From Pseudomonas sp. GD03858 (GTDB taxonomy: Bacteria > Pseudomonadota > Gammaproteobacteria > Pseudomonadales > Pseudomonadaceae): DNA of 64,000 nt. Below are positions 10,328 through 22,855 of the stretch, piece by piece. Every line of letters begins with the position of its first letter. The stretch's first letter is position 1. The stretch is taken from the NCBI RefSeq assembly GCF_029840925.1, contig NZ_JAOCDM010000014.1, positions 1 through 64,000 on the forward strand, given 5' to 3'. The position numbers and the translations under genes are program-made. The notes under the pieces were generated by a model. It did no database searches, was not told the DNA's origin, and saw nothing but the letters and a program-made list of their open reading frames with translations.

Positions 10328-10999
10328 TCAGCAGCCGCACAGCGCGCTGTCGATCACCTTGCGCAGCTCCAGCGGGTGGTCCACCACCACGTCGGCGCCC
10401 CAGTTGTTGGGGTTGTCCTCTGGATGAATATAGCCATAGCGCACCGCCGCGGTGCGGGTGCCGGCGTCGCGACCGGACTCGATGTCGCGCAGGTCATCGC
10501 CGACGAACAGCACGCTGGCCGGGTCCAGGTCGAGGGTCTTGCACGCCAGGATCAGTGGCTCGGGGTCGGGCTTGCTGTTCTTCACGTGGTCCGGGCAGAT
10601 CAGCAAGGCCGAGCGCTCGGCCAGGCCCAGGCGCTGCATGATCGGCTCGGCGAAACGCACCGGCTTGTTGGTGACCACGCCCCACAGCAGGTTGCCTTTC
10701 TCGATGTCGGCCAACAGTTCCGGCATGCCGTCGAACAGCTTGCTGTGCACCGCGCAGTCGCGCTGGTAGCGCTCGAGGAATTCCAGGCGCAGGGCCTCGA
10801 AGCCGTCGGCCTCGGGGGCCATGGCGAAGGTGGCGGCGACCATGGCGCGGGCGCCGCCGGAGATCACCTCGCGGATGCGCGCGTCGTCGATGGCCGGCAG
10901 GCCGCGGTCGGCGAGCATCGCCTGGCAGATGGCGATGAAGTCCGGCGCCGTGTCCAGCAGGGTGCCGTCCATGTCGAAGAGTACTGCTCGCAGGCGCAT
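10328..10999 (-). CDS. mupP: N-acetylmuramic acid 6-phosphate phosphatase MupP
   Basis: A 223-residue HAD phosphatase. In P. putida and P. aeruginosa MupP dephosphorylates MurNAc-6-phosphate in the peptidoglycan recycling route that by-passes de novo UDP-MurNAc synthesis and affects fosfomycin tolerance. The nucleophile motif DMDGT starts at residue 9; later motifs include VVTNKP and [14 protein letters not shown]. It was formerly annotated as phosphoglycolate phosphatase (gph). Two starts are possible: ATG 11005 overlaps the ubiG stop as ATGA, but the GAGGA ribosome site then has no spacing; ATG 10999 has a 6-base spacing and is preferred. Confidence 0.9.
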   Translation of the reverse strand: MRLRAVLFDMDGTLLDTAPDFIAICQAMLADRGLPAIDDARIREVISGGARAMVAATFAMAPEADGFEALRLEFLERYQRDCAVHSKLFDGMPELLADIEKGNLLWGVVTNKPVRFAEPIMQRLGLAERSALLICPDHVKNSKPDPEPLILACKTLDLDPASVLFVGDDLRDIESGRDAGTRTAAVRYGYIHPEDNPNNWGADVVVDHPLELRKVIDSALCGC

Positions 11000-11001
11000 G
11001 C

Positions 11002-11700
11002 TCATTCCTCGCGCAGGGTCTGGATCATGTAGTTGACGTCGACGTCGTTGCACAGCTTGTAGTGCTTGGTCAGCGGGTTGTAGGTCAAGCCGATGATGTC
11101 CTTGACCTCGAGGCCGGCGGCGCGGCTCCAGGCCCCCAGCTCGGAGGGGCGGATGAACTTCTTGAAGTCGTGGGTGCCGCGCGGCAGCATCTTGAGCACG
11201 TACTCGGCGCCGACGATGGCCAGCAGATAGGCCTTCGGGTTGCGGTTGATGGTGGAGAAGAACACCTGGCCGCCCGGCTTGACCATGCGGTAGCAGGCGC
11301 GAATCACCGACGAGGGATCGGGAACATGCTCGAGCATCTCCAGGCAGGTGACCACGTCGAACTGCCCGGGCATTTCCTCGGCCAGGGTCTCGGCGGTGAT
11401 CTGCCGGTACTCCACCGCCACGCCGGACTCCAGCTGGTGCAGCTGGGCCACCGCCAGCGGCGCCTCGCCCATGTCGATGCCGGTCACGGTGGCGCCACGC
11501 TGGGCCATCGCCTCGCTGAGAATGCCGCCGCCGCAGCCGACGTCCAGCACCTTCTTGCCGGCAAGGCCGACGCGCTCGTCGATCCAGTTGACCCGCAGCG
11601 GGTTGATGTCGTGCAGTGGCTTGAACTCGCTTTCGCGGTCCCACCAACGGTGGGCCAGTGCTTCGAACTTGGCGATTTCGGCGTGGTCGACGTTGCTCAT
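11002..11700 (-). CDS. ubiG: Ubiquinone biosynthesis O-methyltransferase UbiG
   Basis: A 232-residue class I SAM-dependent methyltransferase performing both O-methylations of ubiquinone synthesis. The SAM motif [14 protein letters not shown] lies near residues 51-64, the N-terminal HRWWD...[11 protein letters not shown] block is diagnostic of UbiG, and the later CLEMLEHVP and [14 protein letters not shown] stretches are typical. The length matches the family. The start has an AGAGGA ribosome site. Downstream mupP begins at or just past its stop, so the two are translationally coupled. Confidence 0.96.
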   Translation of the reverse strand: MSNVDHAEIAKFEALAHRWWDRESEFKPLHDINPLRVNWIDERVGLAGKKVLDVGCGGGILSEAMAQRGATVTGIDMGEAPLAVAQLHQLESGVAVEYRQITAETLAEEMPGQFDVVTCLEMLEHVPDPSSVIRACYRMVKPGGQVFFSTINRNPKAYLLAIVGAEYVLKMLPRGTHDFKKFIRPSELGAWSRAAGLEVKDIIGLTYNPLTKHYKLCNDVDVNYMIQTLREE

Positions 11701-11737
11701 CTGAACGGTCCTCTGAAGCTTCTATGAATGTGTCACA

Positions 11738-11761
11738 GGCCGGCAGCCGTGGCTGCCGGCC
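11738..11761. terminator. Perfect hairpin between mtaD and ubiG
   Basis: An 11-bp perfect inverted repeat (GGCCGGCAGCC / GGCTGCCGGCC) with a 2-base centre lies 2 bases after the mtaD stop, in the gap before ubiG on the same strand. There is no U-run, so it may be an attenuator, an mRNA 3'-end stabiliser or a weak terminator rather than a classical one. Confidence 0.5.
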
Positions 11762-11763
11762 GG

Positions 11764-13098
11764 TCAATCGTTGTGCCCGCGGACGCGGGCTCCCCAGGCA
11801 CGGGCGTTGGCGGCCAGGGCCTGTTCGTCCATTCGGGTCAGGCGGCGATCCCGCACCAGGGCATGGCCGGCGACCCAGACATCCTTCACGCAGTCGCGGC
11901 CGGTGGCGTAGATCAGTTGCGAGACCGGATCGTGCACCGGTTGCTGCGCCAGTCCCGACAGGTCGAAGGCGACCAGGTCGGCGGCCTTGTCCACTTCGAG
12001 CGAGCCGATGGTCGCCTCCAGTCCGAGCGCGCGGGCACCGTTGAGCGTGGCCATGCGCAGCGCCCGGTGGGCGTCCAGGGCGGTGGCCGAGCCGGCGACG
12101 GCCTTGGCCAGCAACGCGGCGGTGCGGGTTTCGCCGAGCAGGTCGAGGTCATTGTTGCTGGCGGCGCCGTCGGTGCCCACCGCCACGTTTACCCCGGCTT
12201 GCCACAATCGCTCCACCGGGCAGAAGCCGCTGGCCAGCTTGAGGTTGGATTCGGGGCAGTGGATCACGCTGGTGTTGCTTTCTACCAGCAGCGCCAGATC
12301 TTCGTCGCTGATCTGGGTCATGTGTACTGCCTGCAGGTTCGGTCCCAGCAGGCCGAGCCGGGCGAGGCGGGCCAGTGGTCGTTCGCCGCTGTCCTTGAGC
12401 GCCTGCTCCACTTCGCCGGCGGTCTCGTGGATGTGCATGTGCAGCGGCGCGTCCAGCTGGTCGGCAATCACCCGGATCTTTTCCAGGGTGGCATCGCCGA
12501 CCGTGTACGGCGCGTGCGGGCCGAGGGCGATGGTGATGCGCGGATGATGGCGCAGCTCGCCGAACAGCTCGATGGCCAGGTGCAGGCCCTCTTCCGGGGT
12601 GCGCGCGCCGGGGATGGCGAAGTCCAGCAGCGGCACGGCGACTTGCGCGCGGATACCGCTGCGGTGTACGCGGTCGCAGGCTTCGCGGGGGAAGAAGTAC
12701 ATGTCGGCGAAGCAGGTGATGCCGCCCTTGAGCTGTTCGGCGATGGCCAGGTCCGTGCCGTCGCGCACGAACGCTTCGTCCACCCAGCGGCCTTCGGCCG
12801 GCCAGATGTGTTCCTTGAGCCAGGTCATCAACGGCAGGTCGTCGGCCAGGCCGCGAAACAGCGACATGGCGGCGTGACCATGGGCGTTGATCAGGCCGGG
12901 CGTCAGCAGGCAATCGGGCAATTGCCGCACTTCCAGGGCCTGTGGCGCCCGTTCGCGCGGCCCGAGCCAGGCGATCCGACCCTCGCGGATGCCCAGCGCA
13001 TGGCCTTCGAGCACCACGCCGGCCGGCTCCACGGGGACCAGCCAGTCCGGCACGAGCAGCAGGTCGAGGAGGGGAGGGGCGGTGGGCATGCGTGGCAT
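11764..13098 (-). CDS. mtaD: 5'-methylthioadenosine/S-adenosylhomocysteine deaminase (TRZ/ATZ family)
   Basis: A 444-residue amidohydrolase. In Pseudomonas MTA is deaminated to 5'-methylthioinosine before phosphorolysis, and this gene sits beside mtnA of the methionine salvage pathway. The metal site [10 protein letters not shown] follows the first strand, with later ligands in [24 protein letters not shown] and [13 protein letters not shown]. Two starts nine bases apart (13098 and 13089) are possible; the longer is given. It is divergent from mtnA across about 100 bases, which suggests coordinated control. Substrate assignment rests on family and context. Confidence 0.87.
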   Translation of the reverse strand: MPRMPTAPPLLDLLLVPDWLVPVEPAGVVLEGHALGIREGRIAWLGPRERAPQALEVRQLPDCLLTPGLINAHGHAAMSLFRGLADDLPLMTWLKEHIWPAEGRWVDEAFVRDGTDLAIAEQLKGGITCFADMYFFPREACDRVHRSGIRAQVAVPLLDFAIPGARTPEEGLHLAIELFGELRHHPRITIALGPHAPYTVGDATLEKIRVIADQLDAPLHMHIHETAGEVEQALKDSGERPLARLARLGLLGPNLQAVHMTQISDEDLALLVESNTSVIHCPESNLKLASGFCPVERLWQAGVNVAVGTDGAASNNDLDLLGETRTAALLAKAVAGSATALDAHRALRMATLNGARALGLEATIGSLEVDKAADLVAFDLSGLAQQPVHDPVSQLIYATGRDCVKDVWVAGHALVRDRRLTRMDEQALAANARAWGARVRGHND

Positions 13099-13158
13099 AT
13101 ACCTGGGTCGGATCGGCGAAACCCGCAGTATACCCGAGCGTCCGTGGCTGAGGGTCGC

Positions 13159-13164
13159 TATAAT
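13159..13164 (+). promoter_or_regulatory. Candidate sigma70 -10 box for mtnA
   Basis: A perfect TATAAT lies 36 bases upstream of the mtnA start, in the divergent mtaD-mtnA gap. No good TTGACA-like -35 is present at 16-18 bases, so an activator may assist. Transcription would start near 13171, giving a leader of about 30 bases that contains the GGGGAGAGG ribosome site. Confidence 0.5.
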
Positions 13165-13200
13165 CGCCGGCTTTTGATGCCAGGGCGACGGGGAGAGGCG

Positions 13201-14277
13201 ATGCGCGAGCTACTGATGGCAGCGGAAACGGTGACGGGTATCGAGTGGCGCGATGGCGCGTTGCATCTGCTCGACCAGCGCCTGCTGCCGCTCGAGCAGT
13301 GCTGGTTGAGCTGTACCGAGGTGGCCGAGGTGGCCGAGGCGATCAGCGAGATGGTCGTGCGCGGCGCCTCGGCGATCGGCATCTGTGCCGCCTACGGCCT
13401 GGTGCTCGCGTTGCGCCGGCGCGTGGCCGAAGGCGATGACTGGGAAGAGGCGCTGGAGGAAGACTTCCTGCTGCTGGGCGAGGCGCGGCCCACCCCGGCC
13501 AACCTGTTCTGGGCGCTGAACCGCATGCGTGAGCGTCTGTTGCGCCTGCGCCCGGGTGAAGACGTGCTGGCGGCGATGGAAGCCGAAGCGGTGGCCATTC
13601 ACGAGAGCGACCGTGAGGCCAACCTGACCATGGCCCAGTTCGGCGTCGAGCAGATCCGCCGACATCAGGGCAGCGAGCAGGCCTTGCTCACCCATGGCAA
13701 TGCCGGGGCCCTGGCCAGCGGTGGTTTCGGCACCGCCCTGGGGGTGATTCGCGCCGCCACTCTGGAGGGCATGGTCGAGCAGGTCTATGCCTGCGAATCC
13801 CGCCCCTGGCTGCAGGGGTCGCGCCTGACCGCCTGGGAGCTGGCCGCCGACGGCGTGCCGGTGACCGTGGTCGCCGATGCGGCGATGGGGCACCTGATGA
13901 AGACCAAGGGCATCACCTGGGTGGTGGTCGGTGCCGACTGTGTCGCCGCCAACGGCGACGTGGCGGCGAAGATCGGTACCTACCAGATGGCGGTGGCGGC
14001 CATGCACCATGGCCTGCGCTTCATGGTGGTGGCGCCGAGCAGCAGCATCGACCTGAACCTGGCCACGGGCGAAGACATCGAGCTGGAAGTCCGTGGCGAG
14101 GAGGAGTTGCTGGAGGTGGCCGGCATCCAGGTGACGGCCGATGTCGAGGCGTACAATCCCGTGGTCGATGTGACCCCGGCGGACTTGATCGATGTGATCG
14201 TCACCGAAAAGGGCGTGGTCGAGCGCCCGGACACGGCGAAGATCGCCCAGCTGATGTGCCGAAAACGCCTCCATTGA
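13201..14277 (+). CDS. mtnA: S-methyl-5-thioribose-1-phosphate isomerase MtnA
   Basis: A 358-residue eIF2B-like isomerase converting methylthioribose-1-phosphate to methylthioribulose-1-phosphate in methionine salvage. Diagnostic stretches are [42 protein letters not shown] and [20 protein letters not shown], which holds the catalytic Cys (ESRP vicinity) and Asp region. ATG 13201 has a strong GGGGAGAGG site. The stop codon is inside a terminator hairpin. Together with the divergent deaminase gene it forms a methionine salvage pair. Confidence 0.95.
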   Translation: MRELLMAAETVTGIEWRDGALHLLDQRLLPLEQCWLSCTEVAEVAEAISEMVVRGASAIGICAAYGLVLALRRRVAEGDDWEEALEEDFLLLGEARPTPANLFWALNRMRERLLRLRPGEDVLAAMEAEAVAIHESDREANLTMAQFGVEQIRRHQGSEQALLTHGNAGALASGGFGTALGVIRAATLEGMVEQVYACESRPWLQGSRLTAWELAADGVPVTVVADAAMGHLMKTKGITWVVVGADCVAANGDVAAKIGTYQMAVAAMHHGLRFMVVAPSSSIDLNLATGEDIELEVRGEEELLEVAGIQVTADVEAYNPVVDVTPADLIDVIVTEKGVVERPDTAKIAQLMCRKRLH

Positions 14278-14287
14278 GGCGTTTTTT
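14262..14287 (+). terminator. Rho-independent terminator overlapping the mtnA stop
   Basis: The stem AAAACGCCTC / GAGGCGTTTT with a CATT loop is followed by TTT, and the TGA of mtnA (14275-14277) lies in the loop and the 3' stem arm. It isolates mtnA from gyrA downstream. The 5' stem arm encodes the last residues of MtnA. Confidence 0.9.
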
Positions 14288-14525
14288 CATGCAATCGCAT
14301 GGCGCTGCAAGGCAACCTGCCATATCTCCCATGCCGCCCGCGATTGTGATAACATCCGGCAGTTTCCAAGACTGCTCGTTGCAGCGGTCTTCATTGCGCA
14401 GATCCATGGCACAACTCATTGATTTGTCGTAAGTCGTCGCACCCCCTTTGCGCTGCGGCGGCGAGCTTCGTTCGTCCTTCGAGGGATCAGGCGAAGTTTC
14501 ACCAGAAAAAGGAATCAGGCTTCTC

Positions 14526-17288
<2,763 letters not shown>

Positions 17289-17304
17289 CCGATGCAACAA
17301 CCCG

Positions 17305-17333
17305 AACGGGGCGACCAAGGTCGCCCCGTTTGA
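17305..17333 (+). terminator. Terminator hairpin after gyrA
   Basis: A 12-bp inverted repeat AACGGGGCGACC / GGTCGCCCCGTT around AA is followed by a short TTT. It lies 17 bases after the gyrA stop and precedes a REP pair, separating gyrA from serC. Confidence 0.8.
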
Positions 17334-17360
17334 CTGATTGGAACAGGCAACGTCCGCTTT

Positions 17361-17479
17361 CTGTAGGAGCGGCCTTGTGTCGCGAAAGGGGCGCGAAGCG
17401 GCCCCAGGGTTTCGGCGGCGCTGCAAAATGCCGAGGGCTGCTGCGCAGCCCTTTCGCGACACAAGGCCGCTCCTACAGG
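17361..17479. repeat. Inverted REP pair, same family as 2398-2491
   Basis: The arm CTGTAGGAGCGGCCTTGTGT... at 17361-17391 is repeated as its reverse complement at 17449-17479. The 57-base spacer carries GC-rich palindromes (GGGGCGCGAAGCGGCCCC, GGCTGCTGCGCAGCC). It lies between gyrA and serC. Confidence 0.9.
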
Positions 17480-17534
17480 AGCCGATGGGGTCTGTGAGTT
17501 ACGATTTGTTCTATTTGGCAGAGCGAGAGTGGAT

Positions 17535-18620
17535 GTGAGCAAACGAGCCTTTAACTTCTGCGCAGGCCCGGCCGCGCTTCCCGATGCTGTCCTGCAGCGT
17601 GCCCAGGCCGAGATGCTGGACTGGCGTGGCAAGGGCCTGTCGGTGATGGAAATGAGCCATCGCAGCGACGACTATGTGGCCATCGCGGAAAAGGCCGAGC
17701 AGGACCTGCGCGACCTGCTGTCCGTCCCCTCCAACTACAAGGTGCTGTTCCTGCAGGGCGGCGCCAGCCAGCAGTTCGCCGAGATTCCGCTGAACCTGCT
17801 GCCGGAGAACGGCACCGCCGACTACGTCGAGACCGGCATCTGGTCGAAGAAGGCCATCGAGGAAGCGCGTCGCTTCGGCAGCGTCAACGTCGCCGCCAGC
17901 GCCAAGCCTTACGACTACCTGGCCATTCCGGGTCAGAACGAATGGAATCTGACCAAGAACGCGGCCTACGTCCACTATGCGTCCAACGAGACCATTGGCG
18001 GCCTGCAGTTCGACTGGGTGCCCGAGACCGGCGATGTGCCGCTGGTGGTCGACATGTCCTCGGACATCCTCTCCCGCCCGATCGACGTGTCGCAGTACGG
18101 CCTGATCTACGCCGGCGCGCAGAAGAACATCGGCCCCAGCGGCCTGGTGGTGGTGGTCGTGCGTGAAGACCTGCTGGGTCATGCCCGCAGCAGCTGCCCG
18201 ACCATGCTCGACTACAAGGTCTCGGCCGACAACGGTTCGATGTACAACACCCCGGCTACCTATTCCTGGTACCTCTCGGGCCTGGTCTTCGAGTGGCTCA
18301 AGGAGCAGGGTGGCGTCGAGGCCATGGAACAGCGCAATCGCGCCAAGAAAGACCGCCTGTACGGTTTCATCGATGGCAGCGAGTTCTACACCAACCCGAT
18401 CAGCCACAACGCTCGCTCGTGGATGAACGTGCCGTTCCGTCTGGCCGACGAGCGCCTGGACAAGGCCTTCCTGGCCGGCGCCGACGCCCGTGGCCTGCTC
18501 AATCTCAAGGGGCACCGCTCGGTCGGTGGCATGCGGGCCTCGATCTACAACGCCCTGGGCCTGGAGGCCGTCGAGGCGTTGGTCAACTACATGGAAGAAT
18601 TCGAAAAGGAGCATGGATGA
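17535..18620 (+). CDS. serC: Phosphoserine aminotransferase SerC
   Basis: A 361-residue PLP enzyme making 3-phosphoserine (serine pathway) and 4-phosphohydroxythreonine (pyridoxine pathway). The N-terminal FNFCAGPAALP and the SHRSDD and LQGGASQQFAEIP blocks are family hallmarks; the PLP lysine is in YAGAQKNIGPSG. The start is GTG: 17535 gives MSKRAFNF as in other pseudomonads, while GTG 17529 would add two residues. It opens the serC-pheA-tyrA/aroA-cmk-rpsA supraoperon and overlaps pheA. Confidence 0.95.
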   Translation: MSKRAFNFCAGPAALPDAVLQRAQAEMLDWRGKGLSVMEMSHRSDDYVAIAEKAEQDLRDLLSVPSNYKVLFLQGGASQQFAEIPLNLLPENGTADYVETGIWSKKAIEEARRFGSVNVAASAKPYDYLAIPGQNEWNLTKNAAYVHYASNETIGGLQFDWVPETGDVPLVVDMSSDILSRPIDVSQYGLIYAGAQKNIGPSGLVVVVVREDLLGHARSSCPTMLDYKVSADNGSMYNTPATYSWYLSGLVFEWLKEQGGVEAMEQRNRAKKDRLYGFIDGSEFYTNPISHNARSWMNVPFRLADERLDKAFLAGADARGLLNLKGHRSVGGMRASIYNALGLEAVEALVNYMEEFEKEHG

Positions 18621-19714
18621 TGTCCGATCAGGAACTCAAGGCACTGCGCGTGCGCATCGACAGTCTCGACGAGAAGATCCTCGAGCTGATCAGCGAGCGC
18701 GCCCGGTGCGCCCAGGAAGTGGCCAAGGTCAAGACGGCGTCGCTGGCCGAAGGCGAGGCGCCGGTGTTCTATCGCCCCGAGCGTGAAGCTGCGGTGCTCA
18801 AGCGCGTCATGGAGCGCAACAACGGGCCGCTGGATAACGAAGAGATGGCGCGGCTGTTCCGCGAGATCATGTCGTCGTGCCTGGCGCTCGAAGAGCCGTT
18901 GAAGGTCGCCTACCTCGGCCCGGAAGGGACCTTCACCCAGGCCGCGGCCATGAAGCACTTCGGCCACGCCGTGGTCAGTCGTCCGATGGCGGCCATCGAC
19001 GAGGTGTTCCGCGAAGTGGCGGCCGGTGCCGTCAACTTCGGCGTGGTGCCGGTGGAGAACTCCACCGAGGGTGCGGTCAGTCACACCCTGGACAGCTTCC
19101 TCGAGCACGACATGGTCATCTGCGGCGAGGTCGAGTTGCGCATTCACCACCACCTGCTGGTGGGTGAGAACACCAAGACCGACAGCATTACCCGCATCTA
19201 CTCCCACGCCCAGTCGCTGGCCCAGTGCCGCAAATGGCTGGACGCCCACTACCCGAACGTCGAGCGCGTGGCGGTATCGAGCAATGCCGAGGCGGCCAAG
19301 CGGGTCAAGGGCGAGTGGAACTCGGCGGCGATCGCCGGCGACATGGCGGCCAACCTGTATGGCTTGACCCGCCTGGCGGAGAAAATCGAGGATCGTCCGG
19401 ACAACTCCACGCGTTTCCTCATGATCGGCAACCAGGAAGTGCCGCCGACTGGCGACGACAAGACTTCGATCATCGTCTCCATGAGCAACAAGCCGGGCGC
19501 CCTGCACGAGTTGCTGGTGCCGTTCCACGAAAACGGCATCGACCTGACGCGCATCGAGACCCGGCCGTCGCGCAGTGGCAAGTGGACCTATGTGTTCTTC
19601 ATCGACTTCGTCGGCCATCACCGCGATCCGCTGATCAGGGCGGTGCTGGAGCAGATCAGCCAGGAGGCCGTGGCGCTGAAGGTGCTGGGTTCCTATCCGA
19701 AGGCGGTGCTCTGA
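18620..19714 (+). CDS. pheA: P-protein: chorismate mutase / prephenate dehydratase
   Basis: A 364-residue bifunctional enzyme taking chorismate to phenylpyruvate. An AroQ-type chorismate mutase (about 1-90, LRVRIDSLDEKILELISER) is followed by prephenate dehydratase (about 95-270, YLGPEGTFTQAA; the ENSTEGAV motif is present) and a C-terminal ACT regulatory domain (about 280-360) with GALHELL and ESRP-like ETRPSRSG for phenylalanine feedback. ATG 18620 overlaps the serC stop; an in-frame ATG at 18617 is the alternative, both served by AAGGAG. Confidence 0.96.
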   Translation: MSDQELKALRVRIDSLDEKILELISERARCAQEVAKVKTASLAEGEAPVFYRPEREAAVLKRVMERNNGPLDNEEMARLFREIMSSCLALEEPLKVAYLGPEGTFTQAAAMKHFGHAVVSRPMAAIDEVFREVAAGAVNFGVVPVENSTEGAVSHTLDSFLEHDMVICGEVELRIHHHLLVGENTKTDSITRIYSHAQSLAQCRKWLDAHYPNVERVAVSSNAEAAKRVKGEWNSAAIAGDMAANLYGLTRLAEKIEDRPDNSTRFLMIGNQEVPPTGDDKTSIIVSMSNKPGALHELLVPFHENGIDLTRIETRPSRSGKWTYVFFIDFVGHHRDPLIRAVLEQISQEAVALKVLGSYPKAVL

Positions 19715-19728
19715 GGTTTGTTTCAAGG

Positions 19729-19770
19729 TCCATCGCTGGCCTCGTGGGAGCGGGCTTGCCCGCGATGGAC
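19729..19770. repeat. Single REP element between pheA and tyrA-aroA
   Basis: GTCCATCGC (19729-19737) pairs with GCGATGGAC (19762-19770) around a GTGGGAGCGGGCTTGCCC core. It is related to the pair at 9388-9453 and occupies the place where some other pseudomonads carry a hisC-type aminotransferase gene. Confidence 0.8.
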
Positions 19771-19808
19771 TTACGGGCTGTCTTGATTTTTGAACAGGGT
19801 TCGCACTC

Positions 19809-22049
19809 GTGGTTAATGCTGTAACAAACAATCCCACGCCGCTCATCGGCCGGCTCGTCGTGGTAGGTCTGGGCCTGATCGGTGGCTCCTTCGCCAAGGG
19901 CCTGCGTGAAAGCGGCCTGTGCGGCGAAGTGGTCGGCGTCGATCTGGATCCCGAGTCGCGCAAGCAGGCCGTGGCTCTCGGCGTGGTCGATCGCTGCGAG
20001 GAGGATCTCGCCAGTGCCTGTGTCGGTGCCGACGTCATTCAGCTGGCGGTGCCGATCCTGGCGATGGAAAAGGTGCTGGCTCGCCTGGCTGAGCTCGAGC
20101 TTGGCGATGCGGTCATCACCGACGTGGGCAGCGCCAAAGGCAATGTGGTGCGCGCCGCCCGTCAAGCCTTCAGCGAGCGCCTGCCGCGCTTCGTGCCGGG
20201 GCACCCTATCGCGGGTTCCGAGCAAAGCGGCGTGGAAGCCTCCAATGCCGCATTGTTCCGTCGCCACAAGGTGATCCTCACGCCGCTGGCGGAAACCGAT
20301 CCGCAGGCCCTGGCCCTGGTCGATCGCCTCTGGCGCGCGCTGGACGCCGATGTCGAGCACATGCCGGTCGAACGCCATGACGAAGTCCTGGCCGCCACCA
20401 GCCACCTGCCGCACCTGCTGGCCTTCGGCCTGGTCGACTCGCTGGCCAAGCGCAATGAAAACCTGGACATCTTCCGGTACGCTGCGGGGGGCTTTCGCGA
20501 TTTCACGAGAATCGCCGGCAGCGACCCGATCATGTGGCATGACATCTTCCTCGCCAACCGCGAGGCGGTCCTGCGCACTCTCGATACATTTCGCAGCGAC
20601 CTCGACGCCTTGCGCGACGCGGTCGATGCTGGGGACGGGCACCAGCTGCTGGGTGTGTTTACCCGCGCTCGGGTTGCCCGCGAGCATTTCAGTAAAATCC
20701 TGGCCCGCCGGGCCTATGTGGACGCTATGAACGCCAACGATCTGATTTTCCTGGCCCAACCGGGTGGCCGCGTGTCCGGACGGATCCGCGTACCTGGCGA
20801 CAAGTCGATTTCCCACCGCTCGATCATGCTCGGCTCGCTGGCCGAAGGCACCACCGAGGTGGAAGGTTTCCTCGAGGGCGAGGACGCCCTGGCCACCTTG
20901 CAGGCCTTCCGCGACATGGGTGTGGTCATCGAGGGCCCGCACCACGGCCGCGTGACCATTCATGGCGTCGGCCTGCACGGCCTCAAGCCGCCACCCGGGC
21001 CGCTGTACGTCGGTAACTCCGGTACCTCGATGCGCCTGCTGTCTGGCCTGCTGGCGGCACAGCCGTTCGACACCACCATGACCGGCGATGCCTCGCTGTC
21101 CAAGCGTCCGATGAATCGCGTGGCCAACCCGCTGCGCGAAATGGGCGCGGTGGTCGAGACCGGTCCTGAAGGCCGTCCGCCGCTGACCATCCGTGGCGGG
21201 CACAAGCTCAAGGCGCTGAATTACACGCTGCCGATGGCCAGTGCCCAGGTCAAATCCTGCCTGCTGCTGGCCGGCCTGTACGCCGAAGGCACCACTACCG
21301 TCACTGAGCCGGCACCGACCCGTGACCACACCGAGCGCATGCTGCGCGGCTTTGGCTACTCGGTCGAGTCCAACGGCCCGGTGGCATCCCTGCAGTCCGG
21401 TGGCAAGCTCACCGCCACCCGCATCGAGGTGCCGGCGGATATTTCCTCCTCGGCGTTCTTCCTGGTGGCGGCGTCCATCGCCGAAGGTTCCGAGCTGGTG
21501 CTCGAGCATGTCGGCATCAACCCGACTCGTACCGGTGTGATCGATATCCTGCGCCTGATGGGGGGTGACATCACCCTGGAAAACCAGCGTGAGGTCGGCG
21601 GCGAGCCGGTGGCCGACCTGCGTGTGCGCGGGGCCAAGCTCAAGGGCATCGAGATCCCCGAGCACCTGGTGCCGCTGGCGATCGACGAGTTCCCGGTGCT
21701 GTTCGTCGCCGCGGCCTGTGCCGAAGGGCGCACCGTGCTGCGTGGCGCCGAAGAGCTGCGGGTCAAGGAGTCGGATCGCATCCAGGTGATGGCTGACGGC
21801 CTGATCACCCTGGGCATCAAGTGCGAGCCGACCCCGGACGGCATCATCATCGACGGCGGCCAGATCGGCGGAGGTGAAGTGCATGGCCATGGCGACCATC
21901 GCATTGCCATGGCCTTCAGTGTCGCGTCGCTGCGCGCCAGTGCGCCGATCGTCATCCATGATTGCGCCAACGTCGCCACGTCGTTCCCGAACTTCCTGGC
22001 ACTGTGCGCCGAAGTTGGCATTCGTGTCGCCGAAGAGGGCAAGTCGTGA
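19809..22049 (+). CDS. aroA: Fused prephenate dehydrogenase / EPSP synthase (TyrA-AroA)
   Basis: A 746-residue fusion, as is usual in Pseudomonas. The TyrA part (about 1-300) begins with an NAD(P) fold ([16 protein letters not shown]) and makes the tyrosine precursor from prephenate or arogenate. The AroA part starts about residue 307 ([14 protein letters not shown]) and carries [10 protein letters not shown] and [16 protein letters not shown], joining PEP to shikimate-3-phosphate. The [11 protein letters not shown] form resembles class I enzymes only loosely, so glyphosate class is not called. The start is GTG 19809 with no in-frame ATG nearby. It overlaps cmk by 4 bases. Confidence 0.95.
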   Translation: MVNAVTNNPTPLIGRLVVVGLGLIGGSFAKGLRESGLCGEVVGVDLDPESRKQAVALGVVDRCEEDLASACVGADVIQLAVPILAMEKVLARLAELELGDAVITDVGSAKGNVVRAARQAFSERLPRFVPGHPIAGSEQSGVEASNAALFRRHKVILTPLAETDPQALALVDRLWRALDADVEHMPVERHDEVLAATSHLPHLLAFGLVDSLAKRNENLDIFRYAAGGFRDFTRIAGSDPIMWHDIFLANREAVLRTLDTFRSDLDALRDAVDAGDGHQLLGVFTRARVAREHFSKILARRAYVDAMNANDLIFLAQPGGRVSGRIRVPGDKSISHRSIMLGSLAEGTTEVEGFLEGEDALATLQAFRDMGVVIEGPHHGRVTIHGVGLHGLKPPPGPLYVGNSGTSMRLLSGLLAAQPFDTTMTGDASLSKRPMNRVANPLREMGAVVETGPEGRPPLTIRGGHKLKALNYTLPMASAQVKSCLLLAGLYAEGTTTVTEPAPTRDHTERMLRGFGYSVESNGPVASLQSGGKLTATRIEVPADISSSAFFLVAASIAEGSELVLEHVGINPTRTGVIDILRLMGGDITLENQREVGGEPVADLRVRGAKLKGIEIPEHLVPLAIDEFPVLFVAAACAEGRTVLRGAEELRVKESDRIQVMADGLITLGIKCEPTPDGIIIDGGQIGGGEVHGHGDHRIAMAFSVASLRASAPIVIHDCANVATSFPNFLALCAEVGIRVAEEGKS

Positions 22050-22732
22050 GTTCGCAAGCACCAGTCATCACCATCGATGGGCCGAGTGGCTCGGGCAAGG
22101 GCACGGTCGCCGGCATGCTGGCCCGCGAACTGGGTTGGAAACTGCTCGATTCTGGTGCCCTGTACCGCCTGCTCGCCTTCAATGCCAGCAATCACGGTGT
22201 CGACCTGACCAACGAAGAGCTGCTCAAGGCCCTGGCCGCCCATCTGGACGTGCAGTTCATCGCCGCCGAGCCGGGCAAGTTGCAGCAGATCATTCTCGAG
22301 GGTGAGGATGTCAGCCATGTCATTCGTACCGAGACCGTCGGCGCCGGCGCCTCGATGGTCGCTTCGCTGCCGGCCGTGCGCGAGGCGCTGCTGCAGCGCC
22401 AGCGCGCCTTTCGCGAGACCCCGGGGTTGATCGCCGACGGTCGCGACATGGGTACCGTGGTGTTCCCCGACGCGCCACTCAAGGTGTTCCTCACCGCCAG
22501 CGCCGAGGAGCGTGCCCGTCGCCGCTACCTGCAGTTGAAGGGCAAGGGTGAAGATGTTAGTCTGTCAAGTCTGCTAGATGAGATCCGTGCGCGCGACGAG
22601 CGCGACACCCAGCGCGCAGTGGCCCCGCTCAAGCCAGCGGTCGATGCCATTCAGCTGGATTCCACGGAGTTGTCCATCGAGCAGGTGCTGCAACGCATCA
22701 GAAGCGAGCTCGCCCTGCGCGACCTGGCCTGA
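22046..22732 (+). CDS. cmk: Cytidylate kinase
   Basis: A 228-residue kinase that phosphorylates CMP/dCMP with ATP. The P-loop GPSGSGKGT is at the N-terminus; [23 protein letters not shown] and the LID region [14 protein letters not shown] follow. The start is GTG 22046, coupled to the aroA stop by a GTGA overlap, with an AGAGGG ribosome site. It is co-transcribed with aroA and precedes rpsA, the usual gammaproteobacterial order. Confidence 0.96.
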   Translation: MSSQAPVITIDGPSGSGKGTVAGMLARELGWKLLDSGALYRLLAFNASNHGVDLTNEELLKALAAHLDVQFIAAEPGKLQQIILEGEDVSHVIRTETVGAGASMVASLPAVREALLQRQRAFRETPGLIADGRDMGTVVFPDAPLKVFLTASAEERARRRYLQLKGKGEDVSLSSLLDEIRARDERDTQRAVAPLKPAVDAIQLDSTELSIEQVLQRIRSELALRDLA

Positions 22733-22855
22733 TGGAGAGGAGAGCGGGCAGGGGCACCAGTCAACGTCCTGCCAGTTCTTCTTTACTTAACGAAACCCAC
22801 ATTGTCTGGAATGTGGCTATGGGCGTCTGTTTCGCCCGAATCTACAGGAATTAAA

